A stretch of 64,000 bases of DNA from Phallus indusiatus. Taxonomy: Eukaryota; Basidiomycota; Agaricomycetes; Phallales; Phallaceae. Below, piece after piece: positions 38,324-50,831 of the stretch. The notes below the pieces were generated by a model that saw only the letters and a list, made by a program, of their open reading frames with translations, was not told the DNA's origin and ran no database searches. The position numbers and the translations under genes are program-made. Where the stretch lies: the NCBI GenBank assembly GCA_027605045.1, contig JAQFWX010000106.1, positions 173,189 to 237,188 of the forward strand, written 5' to 3'. Numbering within the stretch: the first letter of the stretch is position 1; each line of letters begins with the position of its first letter.

Positions 38324-40302
38324 TTACTCCTTATCAATCTTACCACTTGAAACTGAAACACTATCCTTCTCGATTAAACCCATCTTTGATACGTCGTAAC
38401 CATTCTCAGAAAGGTATTCGCGGAACTAGGACAAAGAGTCATTCCGTTAGAAAGCAGCGATGCTAGGCTTATTCAGTCAACTCACAGCTTTGTCCTCTTC
38501 AATCATTCCGTCCACGGTCAGGGGATGAATGAACAATATTGCGTTAATAAGACTCAAGACTACGAGGGCACTGCCAATGAAGAACGGTCCCGAGTTACCA
38601 CGGTTAGAGTCGGAACCGCCAAATCCTACGGAGCATAAAGAATGTCAGAGGGCATCATCGTTAAGGGAGAAGAATACATCATACGATCAACGATGTGGGG
38701 AAAAGCTACGGAGAATTTTGTCAGCGAAAATGATGCTTCAGTCATTCATATTTAGAGAGCGCAAGCCTACATAGCGTCCCAGCGAGCGCACCGACTTTAC
38801 CAACAGCAGCTGCGACTCCGAAATAATGCCCTCTGATAGCCGTTGGCCCAGTCTTTGCTGCAAGAATGATAGTACAGTTGCCAGGCTACGTGATAAACGG
38901 GTTATTCGGAGATCTTTCACTTGGAAACACAAACAGTAACTTACACCAAACTCTCCCAGAGTTAAGAAGACGCCGTACATTATAGCAAATCCAGCAACAT
39001 GGTTCTTTAATAGTGGGTAGGTACCAGCAAGGATGAAACCGAAAACGGCCTGTGCGGCAAGACCCCAACAAAGTGTACGTTTGGGACCTATGTAGTCAGC
39101 GGCGAAAGCACCGAGTATGGTTCCAGGCATATCGAAACAACTAAGAAGTCATCAAACTTTTCTGTTTGTAACGGGTAGAACAAGACCAACTTGATAACAA
39201 CATTCCATCCCAAAATCACTCCAAAACTGACACCCGTGGGCTCTACACTATCCAAGATGGTAGACGCGAAAAGTCCGAACGGATATGCAATAAAGTCATA
39301 TAGAAACCTAGTGTGTTTATTAGTACCTTACACGCAGTCATAGTGAATGATATTCCAACCATGTAAAGGATACGGCTGCTAGACTGCGCCAATACCGTGG
39401 GATAACCAAAGAATAAGGGATGGGAGCATGTCGCATGCCGTCTTCTTGATAGCGTTTAGGTTCCTAACAGTCTTTGTATCAACCATCCATCTGCGTTTTA
39501 GAGTTGAAATAGTTTAACATACCGACATTCTCAGCCGCCAGATGAACACGACTGATGCGGGTAAAATACCAAAGCCCAAAGTTCCTCTCCAAACGGCATT
39601 AAGATGCTTGTCACCGAAACTATGATATAGCAAATTTAGCACAGGTTTAAAGCGAACGACGGGAGACGCTTACATCCACCACAGAACTAAAGGAACGAAG
39701 GATCCAATTACAAAACCGAAGTCGATCATGGTGTCTGAAGAGTTGATATAAGGCTGCAGCGATCATACACGATACAACTCACTGGTAGCTAAAGCAAGCC
39801 AACGATGTTGGGTATATTTTGCTATTTGTTCTTCTTCGCTTTGTTCACTAGCTGCAACACTTCCACATGGGTATTCTGCTCCTATGCCAATACCGAGGAA
39901 GAATCGGTAGACAATGAGGGCAACAAGTAGACCATGAGTTGAATTGTGGGCTCCTTGAGCACAAGCGGAAAGAAACGAGAACAAAATGATGATTCCTGTA
40001 GCCGTCATCTAACGATAATGTTAGAGTCCCATGTATTTCGTTCTGTGAATAGCCAAAACACTTACCATGCCGAATTTTCGTCCAAGCTTGTCAGTCAGGA
40101 ATCCAAAAGCGATCATGCCAACAATCGTTCCAGCAAACCCTATCGAATTGAGCGTGGTATGTTCATTCTCGGTAACAACGTCTGATCCAAACTTCTTTTG
40201 AAGAATTGTAACGACCGTTCCAATAACACCATTAACGTAGCCATCCGAGAATAATGCAGTTCCGCAGGCAAAAATCAATGACACCTGGGATAAGGGAACC
40301 AT
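38324..40302 (-). CDS. GIT1-like glycerophosphodiester/phosphate permease, copy A
   Basis: MFS proton symporter of the phosphate/GIT1 subfamily, expected in the plasma membrane and importing glycerophosphoinositol, glycerophosphocholine or phosphate. Starts [20 protein letters not shown]; then [20 protein letters not shown] with the MFS loop DKLGRKFGM, the [20 protein letters not shown] signature, [50 protein letters not shown], and [19 protein letters not shown]. It ends [16 protein letters not shown] and stops after KIDKE. About eleven exons, all joining in frame. It is the most downstream member (minus strand) of a four-gene tandem array and keeps the PGNC motif that copies B and C have lost. 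Confidence 0.88.
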
Positions 40303-41179
40303 TATGAAAAGTTGCGAAGTCTCTAAGGTTAGGACCTACATTTATGGAAATGTGATTTGCAGAATTTTCTCAAGTTTAGATCTATACGACAATTGTCGTG
40401 AGACAAATCGCGGGTGAACGATGTTGTTGTATATCCATAATTCCAGATTTCGCAGATTCCCATGTCATTGAGAAAGAATTATTATTGGAGCCGAGAACCG
40501 ATTTGACATATGTCCACAAGCTCATACTCCCCGCTTCGGTTTGGCTTGTCCTATGAATTGTAAGAACGACACGCACGTTGGTTAGAAGCAGACAGGCATG
40601 GGGTGGCGCGACTAAATGTATGATCAGGGATCACCTCAACCGCCACTCTCAGTAGCACGGATTAAGGAGGATGACATATGTGTCATACAACGTTCATTTA
40701 CGGCCACTGCAAGGGTGCTGATTCGGACTTTGAGCTTTAAGTCGGGGCTCGTCACCTCGGACGGCGTTGTTGGATTGCTGAGATTGAATTCCAACTGAGC
40801 GAGTACTCTGTTTGGTCCGTGGATGCACATTCTACAAGAGCTTTCATATGTATTTCTTCCTTTTCCTTTAAATCGTAGTAAAATAACACTGAATGGACTT
40901 GGTATTCAGACGGTGAATATCTCCGACTCTGAAGAACAGTGTACAATCAACGTGAATGGGGAGCGCTGGCGGCCCGGGAAGCATTCAGCACGGAGTCTAC
41001 TCTAACTCGAAACCCAGCACTGTATTTTTGACTGCAAATGATGGTATTTTAGCGTATTTTATAAAAATACTATCTCTTCCCGAGCCATCTTAATATTTTT
41101 GGGGCCTGAGCTCAAGGACGAATCTTCTCACTCGTTTCCCTCAAACACGTTATTCATCTAGACGACGTCGACCTTCTCC
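40303..41179. other. Spacer between permease copies A and B
   Basis: It holds the promoter of copy A and the 3' flank of copy B. The part from about 40820 to 41160 is clearly similar to 43900-44280, the corresponding flank of copy C (for example GAACAGTGTACAATCAACGTGAATG against GAACGGTGTACAATCAACGTG). It therefore belongs to the B/C duplication unit. Confidence 0.55.
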
Positions 41180-43147
41180 TTAGATTGTCTGACTTGAGAC
41201 GGAATCGCTTTCTTTCTCCGGCAGACCCATTTTCGATACATCATAGCCGTGTTGAACGAGGTATTCGCGAAACTATAACAATCAGTCATTCCATCCGAAC
41301 TGCTGCGTTTTTGAATCACCAACTCACAGATTTGTCCACTTCCACCATCCCATCTTCGGATAGTGGGCGGATGAAGAATACAGCGATAATAAAATCTAAA
41401 ACTACAACAGCACTTCCGATGAAAAATGGTCCTGAGTTGCCACGATTAGAAGATAAACCGCCAAATGCTATCAAAAAATCATTTCAGAGAAACTGCATGG
41501 ATTATATCAGAATACTCGAACCGTTGACAATATGTGGAAATACTGTCTCAAGGTCGACGATTAGTTGAAAAACCTGTACCGAGAAACTCATAGCACGGAC
41601 CTTGTGTTCCAATGAGTGCTCCGACTTTACCAATCGCGGCGGCAGTTCCATAATAATGTCCTCTAACGGCGGTCGGCCCAGTCTTCGCTGCAAAAATGAA
41701 GGAACCGGACCCCGACTAACAGCCAATATTAGACCCTCAAGACAGAACAGCCCCGCCACCATCCATGAAACGTACACTAAACACTCCGAGACTTATGAAA
41801 ATGCCATACATAACAGCAAAGCCAGCGATGTGGTTCTTTAGCATTGGGTAAGTCCCCGCAAGCACGAAACCAAAGACAGCTTGTAGAACAAGTCCCCAAC
41901 AGAGGGTGCGTTTTGGGCCTATGTAATCTGCGGCAAAAGCACCCAGTATGGCGCCAGGTAGGTTGAACAAACTTAGGTCCTTGTTAGCTTTTGTTAAAAA
42001 GACCAACTTCCGACTAACCTAATTACAACATTCCACCCCAAAACTGTCCCGAAACTTGTACCCTCGGGTGCCACGCTATTCAAAATAGTGGAGGCAAATA
42101 AACCAAAGGGGTACGAGACGAAATCAAATAAAAACCTAAAACATATAATTAATGTTGTGCAAATTAATCCAGGGAAGTAACAAAACCATGTTAAGGATAT
42201 AGCCGCTAGATCAGGCCAATATCGTCGAATGACTAAACCATAAGGGATAGGAGCGTATCGCATACCATCCTCCTTATAACGTTTAGGCTCCTAACAGCAT
42301 ATATCAGGTCTTTCCTTGCTTTTGGAGTCTGAACTCTGAAACAATTTTAACATACTGTCATTCTTAGCCGCCACAAAAACACAATAAATGCGGGCAAAAT
42401 GCCAAAACCCAAGCTACCTCTCCAAACCGCGTCAAGATGTTTATCCCCGAAACTTATTAATAGTAACAGTCACTGTCTGTCATTGCGATAGATAGGATAC
42501 GACTTACATCCACCACAGAACTAAGGGAACAAAAGCCGCAATGACAAATCCCACGTTGATCGTAGTGTCTAAGGATTTAATTATAATGTCAAAAAACTGC
42601 GATATTTGAGTGTATAATTTGATATTTACTGGTAGCCAGACAGTACCAAAGATTCTGAGAATGTTTTGCTATTTGCCCTTCCTCGCTTTGTTCACTTGCT
42701 GCAACACTTCCGCATGGATATTCTGCTCCAATGCCGATACCGAGGAAGAATCTAAAAACTATGAGAGCGACAAGCAAACCATGAGTTGAGTTGTGGGCCC
42801 CCTGAGCACACGCGGAGAGAAATGAGAATAAGATCATGATTCCGGTAGCCATCATCTAGCAGTGACGTGAATATCGCAATTAGTGCAAGGTTTAACACCA
42901 GAGAGCGTACCATGCCAAATTTCCGTCCAAACTTGTCAGTAACATAACCAAAAGCGAGCATGCCGACGATAGTCCCAGCAAATCCGATCGAGTTAAGTGT
43001 GGTATGTTCATTTGTTGTGACTGCACCTGGACCAAATTTCCTTTGAAGAATCGTAACAACCGTTCCAATGACTCCATTAACATAACCATCTGAAATCAAC
43101 GCAGTCCCGCAAGCAAAGATTAAAGAGACCTGAGTCAAGGGCAACAT
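41180..43147 (-). CDS. GIT1-like permease, copy B
   Basis: Same family and exon layout as copy A. Starts [18 protein letters not shown] at 43147; an in-frame upstream ATG at 43213 would add 22 residues absent in copies A and D. It has [60 protein letters not shown] and [19 protein letters not shown]. Where copies A and D read GEFG-PGNC, copy B reads GVFS followed by [14 protein letters not shown]. The C-terminus ends VSSQTI: compared with copy C, two bases are missing near 41190, so the last dozen residues ([11 protein letters not shown] in C) are lost. It is very similar to copy C throughout, flanks included, so the two are a recent pair. Confidence 0.87.
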
Positions 43148-44295
43148 ATCAAAACAGGAAGAAGCGATTCGAATCTTTGTGAGTTTCCCAAAGGTCCAGC
43201 TATTTATTATCATTAAACCATGTCATATTAGGCCGTTTTCTATTCGTTTCACATTTAGTAAACGACGGGTGACACGGCGAATCCGGTCCCTATAGGTCAG
43301 GGATGAATTTTTGGTAATAATTATTTTTAATAAATATCTAATGAATCATCGAGGAATCGAAGGGAATCAAAGGGCAACACTCTGATATGACGAATAAAAC
43401 AAGAGACAAACACCGTGACGGCCAGTACATGTCCATCTACTTCCGTAGATACTGACCGTCGGTCTCTACTTAGTACTGGCCGTCATAATGTACGGGTTGG
43501 GTTGTAACACATTCTCCAATGTGCGAAAAACGATCGTTTTCCTCTTAGTCGTTTATTCCTAAATTTCAGCCGGCACAGATGTGTTTTGATAAATCAGTAA
43601 AGTGCATCGTCGCACATAGTAAAGGCCAGTGGTATCACAGTGAATACCAGAAAGAGAACAGGACTTGAGCGCGAACAGCCTCCAGCAGACGCCCTACGAC
43701 GTCACCACGACCAAAGTGAACGGAGGCTGGAGAATTGGAATTACATATGTAAGACGATGTTCTGGGAATCTGGGGGGTTTAATTTTAGTCAAGATAGATA
43801 AAAATAAAAATGACACTTCATCCTGCAAATTCACGACGCGACACCCAAATCTTCCACTGAGTCAGAGCGTCATTGGACTTCCACTGGAATAATTTATATA
43901 TAAATGTACTTCTTCTGTTTGGTCCTTGGATGCACAACAGCTTTCCTATGTAGTATGTTCATTTATTTTTTCGGAGTCGTAACGACATAACTCTGAAATG
44001 GATTCTTTCCGGTGTTCAGACGGTGAATATCTCCGAAGAACGGTGTACAATCAACGTGAATGTGGAGCAACAAGTGACAGGGAATCAACTCTAACTCGAA
44101 ACCCTGCACTGCGCATTTTGACTGCAGACGATAGCATTTTAACATATGTTATAAAAATATTATCTTTTCGGAATTAAAGCCACCTTAACATGTTTGGGCC
44201 TGAGCCTGAGCTCAACTTATTAAGTTAAGGACTTAGCGAATCTTCAAGCTGTTGCTTTTAAACGTTTTATTCCCGACAAATTTGCTTAACCAAGT
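43148..44295. other. Spacer between permease copies B and C
   Basis: It holds the promoter of copy B, a long inverted-repeat hairpin (43416-43485) and, from about 43900, the 3' flank shared with copy B. An open frame at 43665-43892 has no recognisable features. Confidence 0.45.
43416..43485. repeat. Inverted repeat with 13-base arms
   Basis: TGACGGCCAGTAC at 43416-43428 is the exact reverse complement of GTACTGGCCGTCA at 43473-43485, with 44 bases between. The middle also contains weaker self-complementary words (CGTAGATACTGACCGTCGG region). It could be a small hairpin element or part of a miniature transposon; no target-site duplication or second copy was found by eye. Confidence 0.55.
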
Positions 44296-46280
44296 CTAGA
44301 CGACGTCAACCTTCTCCTTAGATTGTCTGTCACTTGAGACGGAATCGCTTTCTTCCTCTGGCAGACCCATTTTCGATACATCATAGCCGTGCCGAATGAG
44401 GTATTCGCGAAACTATAACAACCAGTCAATCCATCCAAACTGCCGCGAATTTCTGAATCACCAACTCACAGATTTGTCCACTTCCACCATCCCGTTTTCG
44501 GATAGTGGGCGGATGAAGAATACAGCGTTCATAAAACTTAGGAATACAACGGCACTTCCGATGAAAAATGGTCCCGAATTGCCACGATTAGAAGTTGAAC
44601 CGCCAAATGCTATCAAATCATTTTAGAAAAACTGAGTGGATTATATGAAAACGCTCCAACCGTTGACAATATGTGGAAATGCTGTCCCAAGGTCGATGAT
44701 TAGTTAGTTGAAAAATCTGTACCGAGAGACTCGTAGCACGGACCTTGTGTTCCAATGAGTGCTCCGACTTTACCAATCGCGGCGGCAGTTCCATAATAAT
44801 GTCCTCTAACGGCGGTCGGCCCAGTTTTTGCTGCAAAAATGACGGTGCCGGACCCCGACTAACAGCCCATATTAGATCCCTAAGATAGAACAGTCTCGCC
44901 ACTATTCATGAAACGTACACTAAACACTCCGAAACTCAAGAAAATGCCATACATGATAGCAAAGCCAGCGACGTGGTTCTTCAGCATTGGGTAAGTCCCC
45001 GCAAGCACGAAACCAAAGACAGCTTGTATACCAAGCCCCCAGCAGAGGGTACGTTTTGGGCCTATGTAATCTGCGGCAAAAGCACCCAATATGGTTCCGG
45101 GTAGGTTGAATAAACTTAGGTCGCTATTAGCTCTTGTTGGAAAGACCAGCTTTCGACTAACTTGATTACGACATTCCACCCCAAGACTGTCCCGAAACTT
45201 GCACCCTCGGGTGATACGCTATTCAAGATAGTGGATCCAAATAAACCGAAAGGGTATGAGACGAAATCAAATAAAAACCTAAACTGTATCAATGCTGTTC
45301 AAATTGATTAAGGAAAGTGACAAAACCATGTTAAGGATATAGCTGCTAAACCAGGCCAATATCGTCGAATGACTAAACCATAAGGAATAGAAGCGTATCG
45401 CATACCATCCTCCTTGTAACGTTTAGGCTCCTAGGAGCATATATCAGGTATTTTTTTGCTTATGGAGTCTGAAATACAGTCGGCATACCGTCATTCTTAG
45501 CCGCCACAAAAACACAATAAATGCGGGCAAAATGCCAAAACCCAAACTGCCTCTCCAAACAGTGTCAAGATGTTTATCACCGAAACTTAGTAACAGTCAC
45601 TGTCTGTAATTTAATAGATAAGATACGGCTTACATCCACCACAGAACTAAGGGAACAAAAGCTCCGATCACAAAACCAAAGTTGACCGTAGTGTCTAGGA
45701 ATTTATAATGTCAAAAACTCGCGATGATTGAGTGTATTATTCGATATTTACTGGTAGCCAGGCAATACCAACGATTCTGGGAATGTTTTGCTATTTGCCC
45801 TTCCTCGCTTTGTTCACTTGCTGCGACACCACCGCATGGATATTCTGCCCCTATGCCAATACCGAGGAAGAATCGAAAAACGATGAGAACGACAAGCAAA
45901 CCATGAGTTGAGTTATGGGCTCCCTGAGCACACGCGGAGAGAAATGAGAATAAGATCATGATTCCGGTAGCCATCATCTAGCAGTGACGTGGATACCGAC
46001 GCAATCAATGCACTAACAACCATTGAACAACCAGGACACGTACCATACCAAATTTTCGGCCAAATTTATCAGTAACATAACCAAAAGTGAGCATACCGAC
46101 GATAGTCCCAGCAAATCCTATCGAATTAAGTGTAGTATGTTCATTTGTGGTGACTACACCTGGGCCGAATTTCCTCTGAAGAATCGTAACAACCGTTCCA
46201 ATGACTCCATTGACATAACCGTCCGAAATCAACGCAGTCCCACAAGCAAAGATTAAAGAGACCTGAGTCAAGGGCAACAT
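44296..46280 (-). CDS. GIT1-like permease, copy C
   Basis: Nearly the same protein as copy B: starts [18 protein letters not shown] at 46280, [29 protein letters not shown] (one Ser to Gly change in the signature), [37 protein letters not shown], then GVFS and [14 protein letters not shown] in place of PGNC. The C-terminus is full length and ends [11 protein letters not shown]. All exons are open and splice sites kept. An upstream in-frame ATG at 46328 exists, as in copy B, but is probably not used. Confidence 0.87.
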
Positions 46281-46992
46281 ACCAAGACAAGAAGAAAAGA
46301 GCGCTTTGAATCTTTGTGAGTTTCCCAAAGGCGTAGTTTATTATTATCATTTACCGCTACCATCTCCCGGTTGAACGTTTTTAAGAGAATCGATCTGTTA
46401 GCTTTCTGGTCTCGTGACCTTGGAAAGCCAGGTATAATCAGTATTTAGATTCGTTCGGCTGAGACGTACTCTCGTAATGAATGCTTCGAATTTGTATGGC
46501 CCTATGATAAATGAGAATGAAGCACACGTTTGAGTATTTCGAAGTTCACGGCACGAGAAATATGCAGTTCCACGTACTATATGCCAGCATGTGATCTATC
46601 GTTCTAAGCAAAATGTCTACTCACGATGGAATACCAATGTATATAACGTGATAAGGTATATTTTTTACTCGAAATTTATTTGACGCTTATGATGAATACT
46701 TGTAGATTTACCGTATCGAGCTTGATCATGAATAAAATGGCATGTGCATATATGCGCGACGTTCCGTTACTGATATATCTTTGAAATCTGCGATCGCCCT
46801 TGGCAGCTTCGAATTCTTAGCCTTTTAGGCAATTAATTATGACGTCGAAAGTGGTTTTACCTTCCTTCAAATTCAGTCTGGGTACAAAGATTTATTAGGC
46901 TAGCTTCATCAAAAGTCATGAAAAATCACCGAATGATCTACAAAATTATGATCATGTTTCATAGGGGACAATCCCGTAAAATTAAAACCATT
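46281..46992. other. Spacer between permease copies C and D
   Basis: About 0.7 kb of AT-rich sequence with the promoter of copy C. No similarity to the A-B or B-C spacers was evident beyond the first bases upstream of the start, and no gene is seen. Confidence 0.4.
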
Positions 46993-49002
46993 TCAAGAAT
47001 GAACCTTCTCTTTCTCCTTTTCATTTTCATCACTTTCAATGGATTCCTCATCAAATTCTCTCAATCCCATCTGAGATACGTCGTAACCATGACTAATGAG
47101 GTAGGCTCGGAACTGCGATACAAGGCTGCTTAGTGAAGTATCAAGGAATAGTTGAAAAGGACTTACGCTTGCATCTTCAGCACGCATACCGTCGACCGTC
47201 AAAGGATGGATGAAGAAGTACGTCACCAACAAACTGACAACCCCCAAACCGCTGCCGATAAAGAAGGGACCAGAGTTACCACGATTAGAATCTGATCCTC
47301 CAAAGCCTGCGATAATGATATATGATATGATTATGTGAAATGCACATGAGAAAATATTGGCTGCTTACGATCTATGATATGTGGAAATGCTATTTACATA
47401 ATATGACGTTTGAGAAATTGAGCATCTGAATAAGACCCATCACGGTGTTTGGAGCGTACCTTGTGTTCCGACAAATGCTCCGACTTTGCCAACCGCAGCC
47501 GCAATTCCGTAAAATTGTCCTCTGACGGCTGTGGGACCAGATTTGGAAGCAAGGAGACCAAGACAGTTACCGGGCTACGTTAATTAAATCAGTGGCTTGT
47601 CGAGAAAATAACATTAACCAAATGAACTGACCCCGAATTCTCCGAAAGACAAAAAGACACCATATAAAACCGCAAACCCGGCCACGTGCGATTTGATGAG
47701 AGGGTAAACTCCAGACAAGATGAATCCTATCACAATTTGGGCAGCCAGTCCAATGCACATAGTTTGCTTAGCCCCCAGATAGTCCACGACCATAGCTCCA
47801 ATAAGGGTTCCCGGCATATAGAAAAGGCTAGGTCCCCGGACAAGTTAATGGGACAATAAGATAGCTTATGATGGCAGGCACCCACTTGATAACCACGTTC
47901 CATCCCAAAATAACACCAAAACTTGTGCCGGTTGGTTCAACGCTGGAAAGGATAGGCGTCGAAAAGAGGCCGAATGGGTACGTAATGAAATCATAAATGA
48001 ACCTGAAATGAATCCATTAATTTTCTACATGCACAAAAAGATAAAACTGGCTCCACCAAGTAATGCAGATAGCGAGCAGTCTTTTGTAATAGCGTCGGAA
48101 GATTAACCCATAGGGTATCCGGGCATGTTTCATCGAATCTTTCTTATATCGCGTGGGCTCCTGTGTAAAATGAGTAAAAATGAGTAATTTTCAGGCGGGT
48201 AAAAGGAAAGATGCTCGACTCGCCTCCATTCGGAGACGCCAGAGAAATACGAAGGTAGCTGGGATGACACCGAATCCTAAGGTTCCTCTCCACACAGCAT
48301 CGAGATGTTTATCCGTAAAACTATCGAATCAAGGTACTCAGTCTAGGATAACGATAAAACCAGGCCAGCCACGTACATCCACCAGAGAACCAAAGGCACA
48401 AAAGCTCCAATGACGAAACCGAAATCAATCATGCTATCTAGCAAGTGTTCAAACAGAATAACTCGAATTCATTGGAAAGTCAACCTACTTGTAGCTAGAG
48501 CGAACCAACGGTTTTGAGCATTCTTAGCTACACCATCCTCCTCGCTTTGTTCACTGGCAGCAACGCTACCGCACGGATATTCTGCACCAATTCCTATACC
48601 GAGGAAGAACCGGAAGACGACGAGAGCCGCTACTAAACCCTGTGTGGATCCATGGACTCCTTGAGAACAAGCCGACAAAAATGAAAACAAGACAATAATC
48701 CCGGTCGCGGTCATCTATGTCATTCTGTTAATGTCCGATCACACGATAAAATGTAGATGACTGACCATTCCAAATTTACGCCCAAATTTATCACTGATGT
48801 AACCGAATGTAAGCATACCAACAACAGTACCAGCAAATCCGATCGAATTAATGGTCGTGTCTTGGTTTGTCGTGATCACATCAGCACCAAATTTACGTTT
48901 AATGATATTGACGACTGTCCCAATAACACTATTGACATAACCATCGGAGAATAGGGCAGTCCCACATGCAAAGATGAGGGACACTTGTGAAAGAGGAGCC
49001 AT
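46993..49002 (-). CDS. GIT1-like permease, copy D
   Basis: The most diverged and most canonical member of the array. Starts [20 protein letters not shown] at 49002; then [71 protein letters not shown], and the intact [23 protein letters not shown] motif. Late exons read [18 protein letters not shown] and [16 protein letters not shown]. The acidic/Lys-rich C-terminus ends EKEKEKVHS. About eleven short exons, all joining in frame. The PGNC and ED-rich termini agree best with the wider fungal GIT1 family, so copy D may keep the ancestral substrate range; this is inference. Confidence 0.88.
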
Positions 49003-49730
49003 AGTGGAGGAGATGAATGCCACCGAGAAGGATTGGGGGTGCTGCCATCATTTATATGTACGAAAGGCCAAGACTCTGTTCGGAGATAGATACGTTCCTA
49101 AAACCTTTTTTTATTACGCACGTGCGATTTCAGCCATGATTCTATTTTCGTATACGAAACCAAACGATCCCAGTCTCGTCGATGTCAAGAAGTCACGACC
49201 TTCGGAACTAGTCGTCGAGCATTCACATTAAAGAACTCTGCAGTTTCTAGGTCACTTAGAGGCCACTCAAAACATTAGTTTCATAGGAAAAGTAAAAACG
49301 ATGAGCTGCGCTTTGGGTGGGGTTTCTCATGAATTGATTTCCTGTTATTAGACAGGCACACGCGAACATTCACAAAAGGTAACGAATCGGTGCTGAACCA
49401 AACTTGATTGGGTGAGAGAGTCGAAAGAAGCCATCAGGAATGATGCTCCTAAGCCAAAAAATCACATGAAAGTGAACGAGTGGAGGTCTCCGGCCAATGG
49501 ATCTTAACTGAGACGCGGTCGCTTGTGTGAGCGGTACCAATTGAACAACACAATACAAATATCGGAGTATTCTACAAAACCACTGAAAATAATTACTTTT
49601 GCAATATGTCAAATGCTGCTCCACTTATACCTTTTGTACGAATATGCTATCGTCGGAGGCGACCAGTCCCTCCATCGAGCGATTCACAATGAAAATGATA
49701 TGATCACTAGAAGAGAGAAAGTAAGTATAA
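49003..49730. other. Intergenic region between permease D and CWC15
   Basis: Promoter of permease D and 3' flank of CWC15. Short open frames at 48974-49231 and 49523-49756 show no family features. Confidence 0.4.
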
Positions 49731-50831
49731 TTATAAACATCGGCGTCGTCGGCTAAACAAACATGCCTTGATGAACTTAGACATAAACTTCCTGTGAAAA
49801 AAATTAATACGCATGCACCCGAAAAGGAAAGCACTTTAACACACTTATGGAATTCAGTCCGAAGTAAATCATTGACAAACTGACCGCCAGTTTTTGAATC
49901 GTTCATCGCCTGGTTCTTAAAGATAAGGTCTAACAAAACACGAGGCCACAAGCAGAAGCGTTAATAGGGGGTCGACTATAAAAAGGACTGTAAGCCAGGA
50001 ACGTACCGTCATCCCATCTACGTTTCACGGCGAATCCTCCCGCGGGGGCTGAAGCTTGTCCTAACGCAGCTTGTAAATTGAGCAGCGGGTTTGCAGTTGC
50101 TATTTCAAAATCCCGAACCAACGCGTCTGAAGCTGACTTTTCACTTTCCTGTAACAACACGTGTCAATAGAGATGGCATAGAAGGTCGAAAAAACACGTA
50201 CTTGTCTAGCCTTTTCTGCAGCTCGTTCCCGTTTTATCTTCTCTAACTCTCGCAATAATTCAGCAGTTTCGTCTTCGTCGTCATCCTCATCATCCTCATC
50301 CTCATCGTCTTCATCCTTTTCCTCATCATCTCTTGAAAAGTAATTTAGTTATACAATTAGCTGGCCAAGGATAAACGCACTCGTTCTTTTCGCCATCGTC
50401 TTTGTCTGCCGGCCGTCTTTCATCATCATCATCATCGTCATCATCCTTATCCAACTCTATTGCCTCTTGTAATAGCTTCCGCCTCTTATTTGCCTCGTCT
50501 TCACCGTTCGATGTACTTGTGCCATTCTCAATGGCAGCTGTTGGTTTGGTCGGAGGCAAACCTTCAGCTTTTCGTTTTCGTTCACGAGCTTCTTCTTCAG
50601 CAGCCAATAGCTCAAGTCTTAAGTCTCGTTTCATTACCTCCGCTGCAGAGGTTTGACCTGGTTGCCTAAAATAAATTGCTTCAGAACCGGAGAAATGACT
50701 GCAAGTGTGCAGAGCCACCTGAATTTTAATTTTGTGTGTGCGGCCATGTCGCGCGAGGAGTATTGTCTGGATCCCCCTTTCACTTCCCTCGCCTGCGCAG
50801 GATCCCATGTTGGACGATGTGCTGTAGACAT
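49731..50831 (-). CDS. CWC15: Spliceosome-associated protein CWC15
   Basis: Component of the Prp19-associated complex in the active spliceosome. The N-terminus STAHRPTWDPAQAR, then RQYSSRDMAAHTKLKFRQPG, matches the family, as does the C-terminus FAVKRRWDDDLIFKNQA, FVNDLLRTEFHKKFMSKFIK. The middle is low-complexity: a run of eight Asp near 50430, a Glu/Asp-rich exon near 50280-50340 and RKRKAEGLPP. Start ATG 50831; five introns. The last two introns are read from frame: one splits WDD-D with GTACGTTCC, the other splits FHK-KF. The protein has an extra Ala-rich stretch (NLQAALGQASAPAGG) before KRRWDD. The extension after FIK (ACLFSRRRRCL) is unusual and depends on the final splice. Confidence 0.87.

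Noticed and set aside
50402..50656. Ser-rich plus-strand frame opposite CWC15
   Set aside because: It is the complement of the Asp-rich tract in CWC15.
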